A DNA stretch of 64,000 nucleotides from Dechloromonas sp. ZY10 (GTDB lineage Bacteria > Pseudomonadota > Gammaproteobacteria > Burkholderiales > Rhodocyclaceae), in contig NZ_CP144212.1 of NCBI RefSeq assembly GCF_041378895.1, positions 2,651,501 through 2,715,500 of the forward strand, written 5' to 3'. Below, in pieces: positions 62,078-64,000 of this stretch (the stretch's first letter is position 1; every line of letters begins with the position of its first letter). A model generated the notes under the pieces. The model saw nothing but the letters and a program-made list of their open reading frames with translations, made no database searches and was not told the origin of the DNA. Both the position numbers and the translations under genes were made by a program.

Positions 62078-62419
62078 TCACTCGACATCGACAACCCCTT
62101 GCATTTCCGGATGCGGGCCGCAACGATAGTGATGGCGACCGCTCCGCTCAAAAACCTTTTCCCACTGCTCGGCGGGAAACAAACGCTCCGACTCCTGGCC
62201 GGATGCTACCAACAGAACTGAATGGCTGGTCCGTTTTTCGCGGTTGATCCAGCGCACGGTATCGCCAGCCTTGATCCGTACCTCGGCCGGCACAAAGCGG
62301 TAATCGAGCATTTCGACTTCGACCGTTGCCGCCGCCACCCCTGGGGCTGCAGCAAAAGTCAGCAACAACGGACCGACCGCCTGGACGGTCCGTTGCACGA
62401 GGCGGGTGAGCCGGCTCAT
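62078..62419 (-). CDS. Cupredoxin (plastocyanin/amicyanin-like) copper protein
   Basis: A 113-residue exported protein: signal peptide (LLLTFAAAPGVAAA) and a single cupredoxin domain. The type 1 copper ligands are in place: His in RTSHSVLL, then Cys, His and Met in YRCGPHPEMQG. The N-terminal VEVEMLDYRFVPAEVRIKAGDTVRW strand is typical of amicyanin and pseudoazurin. It may serve as an alternative electron donor to NirS, or carry copper; neither is shown. Located between nirC and nirB on the same strand. Confidence 0.85.
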   Translation of the reverse strand: MSRLTRLVQRTVQAVGPLLLTFAAAPGVAAATVEVEMLDYRFVPAEVRIKAGDTVRWINREKRTSHSVLLVASGQESERLFPAEQWEKVFERSGRHHYRCGPHPEMQGVVDVE

Positions 62420-62437
62420 CCCCGGCTCCCGTCCGGC

Positions 62438-63274
62438 TTACTGCTTGACGGCCTTGACATCGCCGTCGGCCCCGAGGCCGATGGTATGGCCGAAGGAGAC
62501 ATGATGGAAACGACCGGCCGCATGATCGGCATGGATCGCGATCCCGAACGGTACGGCCTTGCCAGCGGCGAGCACGGCATTGCCGGCCAGCTTGCGGGTG
62601 AAGGTCACGGTATAGGTATCGCCGGCCTTGGCACCTTCGGCAGTAGCACCGGCCTTGCCGCCGGTCATGTTGCGCTTGTCGCTGACGAAGCCGTCGCTGC
62701 TCTTGCCGCTGCTCGCCCATTGCATCAGGTCGTAAGCACCGCTGCTGGTGTACTTGGTCTTGCTGTCGCTGCCCTTGGGCATGCCCTTGGCGTCCTGGTG
62801 GCAAGTGGCCCAGCAACCGACCTGCTCGCCCATTGCGACCTTATCGTTCGGGAACAGTACCGTGGCCTTGACCTCGTTGTCCTTGTCGGACTTGTCGGCA
62901 CCGCCGGCCGGCGCCTTGAAGGTGAGACGGACGTAAAGGTTGCTGGCATCGAAGGCAGCCTGCACGGCGACCGGGTAGGTCATGGTCTTGGGCGCGCCCT
63001 TGGGTTCCATTTCCTTGCTCGCCAGCCGCTTCAGGTCCAGGCTCAGCTTGCCGTCCTCGACGTGGCAGCCGGCACAGGTTTCACCCTTTTTCAGGCCGGC
63101 GGCACCGCTATGGTCGCCCTTGCCCTGCAGCCATTCGACCGGAGTTGCCCCCGGGTGGAAAACGTGGATGTCCTTCTTCGGCACCTTGCTCCAGTCCGGG
63201 GCAGCCAAGGCAGCCTGCGAACCGAGCGCCAGCAAGGCCCCGCCAACTGCCAGGGCAACGAGATTCTTCTTCAT
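62438..63274 (-). CDS. nirB: NirB-like diheme cytochrome c-552
   Basis: A 278-residue periplasmic protein with signal peptide (MKKNLVALAVGGALLALGSQAALA). It has one canonical heme site CAGCH (about residue 68) and a second site reading CWATCH, a C-x3-C-H spacing. The body resembles the ethylbenzene dehydrogenase-type heme-binding domain (VAVQAAFDASNLYVRLTF, FGIAIHADHAAGRFHHVSFG). The position after nirS and the size agree with cytochrome c-552 NirB of Pseudomonas stutzeri nir clusters. ATG 63274 with GGAGA upstream is preferred to upstream in-frame codons. Electron transfer to NirS is likely but inferred. Confidence 0.85.
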   Translation of the reverse strand: MKKNLVALAVGGALLALGSQAALAAPDWSKVPKKDIHVFHPGATPVEWLQGKGDHSGAAGLKKGETCAGCHVEDGKLSLDLKRLASKEMEPKGAPKTMTYPVAVQAAFDASNLYVRLTFKAPAGGADKSDKDNEVKATVLFPNDKVAMGEQVGCWATCHQDAKGMPKGSDSKTKYTSSGAYDLMQWASSGKSSDGFVSDKRNMTGGKAGATAEGAKAGDTYTVTFTRKLAGNAVLAAGKAVPFGIAIHADHAAGRFHHVSFGHTIGLGADGDVKAVKQ

Positions 63275-63348
63275 TGCAATCATCTCCAATAACGAGGTAA
63301 CGAAGGCCCCGGAGCAGCACCTTGCCATTTCCGGATGCCTCTAATGCT

Positions 63349-63368
63349 ACGGGGGCTTGCGCCCCCGT
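63349..63368. other. Hairpin between nirS and nirB
   Basis: ACGGGGGC / GCCCCCGT with a four-base loop, in the 129-base gap between nirS and nirB. On the coding (minus) strand no U run follows, so partial termination or 3'-end protection of nirS mRNA is more likely than full termination. Confidence 0.55.
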
Positions 63369-63403
63369 TTTAATGCTTCAGATCAAACTATTCCGGTAAA
63401 GGA

Positions 63404-64000
63404 TTAGTAGATGTCGTGCTGGGTGTTGTAGACGTTGAACTTGCCGGTCGGGGTGATCATCTTCGGATCGGTGATGACCTTCTTGACCTTGAGCGTAGCA
63501 TCGTCATAAACCACGATCGCCGACTGGTCGGTCTTGCCACCCCACAGGGAAATCCAGACTTCCTTGCCGTCAGCCGAGTATTCCGGATGCACGGCACGCT
63601 TGACCGCCTTGGTCACCGGCAGGCCCGAGTCCTTGGCCACGTTCAGCACGGCCTTCGGCTTGGAGAAGTCACCCTTGACGTCATACACGGCCACGGAGTT
63701 GGCGATGTCGGTATCCGGGTTCATCGGCGCATCGGCCCACAGGTGAGAAGACTTCGGATGGGTCTTGACGAACAGGTTGCCAGCACCGATGTGCTTGATT
63801 TCCTGCACAACCTTCCAGTTGTATTCCTTGAACTTGGCGTTCTTCTTGTCATCCGACGGGGTCGAGATCAGGGTGATCACATCGGCACCGAGGTGGCCGG
63901 TGGTCCACACCGGGCCAAACTTGCTATGCACGAAGTTGGCGCCGCGACCCGGGTGCGGAATCTTGGCGGTATCGACCAATGCAGCCAGCTTGCCGGTCTT
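63404..64000 (-). CDS. nirS: NirS, cytochrome cd1 nitrite reductase, 5' part outside window
   Basis: The C-terminal 198 codons of the cd1 nitrite reductase that reduces nitrite to NO in the periplasm. Visible d1 propeller segments include KIPHPGRGANFVHSKFGPVWTTGHLG, NLFVKTHPKSSHLWADAPMNPD, KRAVHPEYSADGKEVWISLWGG and the C-terminal PTGKFNVYNTQHDIY, all characteristic of NirS rather than NirN or NirF. The frame is open through the window edge. Confidence 0.96.
   Translation of the reverse strand, partial: KTGKLAALVDTAKIPHPGRGANFVHSKFGPVWTTGHLGADVITLISTPSDDKKNAKFKEYNWKVVQEIKHIGAGNLFVKTHPKSSHLWADAPMNPDTDIANSVAVYDVKGDFSKPKAVLNVAKDSGLPVTKAVKRAVHPEYSADGKEVWISLWGGKTDQSAIVVYDDATLKVKKVITDPKMITPTGKFNVYNTQHDIY

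Overview
The window is a GC-rich chromosomal segment from a denitrifying betaproteobacterium, most likely of the Rhodocyclales (Dechloromonas/Azonexus-like). That placement is an inference. It rests on the cNor and cd1-nitrite-reductase gene sets, a nirDL fusion, the CphA'/CphA cyanophycin pair with its ABC transporter and DUF1854 partner, and a membrane pyrophosphatase beside a PPi-type phosphofructokinase. No rRNA, tRNA or CRISPR array was recognised.

Layout. 1-7 kb: end of a lipoprotein gene, tyrS, then a periplasmic binding protein followed by a hybrid histidine kinase that is split by a frameshift in a G8 tract. 7-13 kb: hda, HAD phosphatase, pcnB, folK, a DUF486 membrane protein and panB-panC-panD. 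13-15 kb: an NYN/OST-HTH putative RNase and a TerB-like protein. 15.3-27.2 kb: nitric oxide reductase region (norC, norB, norE, norF, norQ, two membrane/Fe-S genes, norD, a Crp/Fnr regulator), interrupted between norB and norE by a porin/PstS-like/c-di-GMP module. 27.3-34.6 kb: a minus-strand run of hppA, PPi-phosphofructokinase, adk, kdsB, a Trm112-like gene, lpxK, exbD and exbB. 34.9-44.4 kb: xseA, sodB, a response regulator, ubiC, DUF192, a Lys-rich exported peptide, a pseudouridine synthase, a SpmA/SpmB-like membrane protein, a lipoprotein, a YkuD protein and a HIT protein. 44.6-46.9 kb: an IS256-family insertion that truncates a DUF3800 gene next to an unrecognised lower-GC gene. 47-64 kb: a Csp-like copper-storage protein, nirN and nirJ; then a cyanophycin locus (ABC transporter, DUF1854, CphA', CphA); then nirH, nirG, nirDL, nirF, nirC, a cupredoxin, nirB and the 3' part of nirS. 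The cyanophycin locus therefore sits inside a split heme d1/nitrite reductase cluster.

How the genes work together: NirS makes NO and NorCB removes it. NirF, NirDL, NirG, NirH, NirJ and NirN make or insert heme d1. NorQ and NorD activate NorB. NirC, NirB and the cupredoxin are candidate electron carriers, and the Csp-like protein may buffer periplasmic copper.

The most unusual signal is an interspersed palindromic repeat with core ACGGTCGACCGT. Nine exact copies and about nine degenerate copies occur across the window, mostly between genes but also in frame inside genes. The core is flanked by A/T tracts about one and two helical turns away, in a pattern like extended DNA uptake sequences. 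I do not recognise it as a described element.
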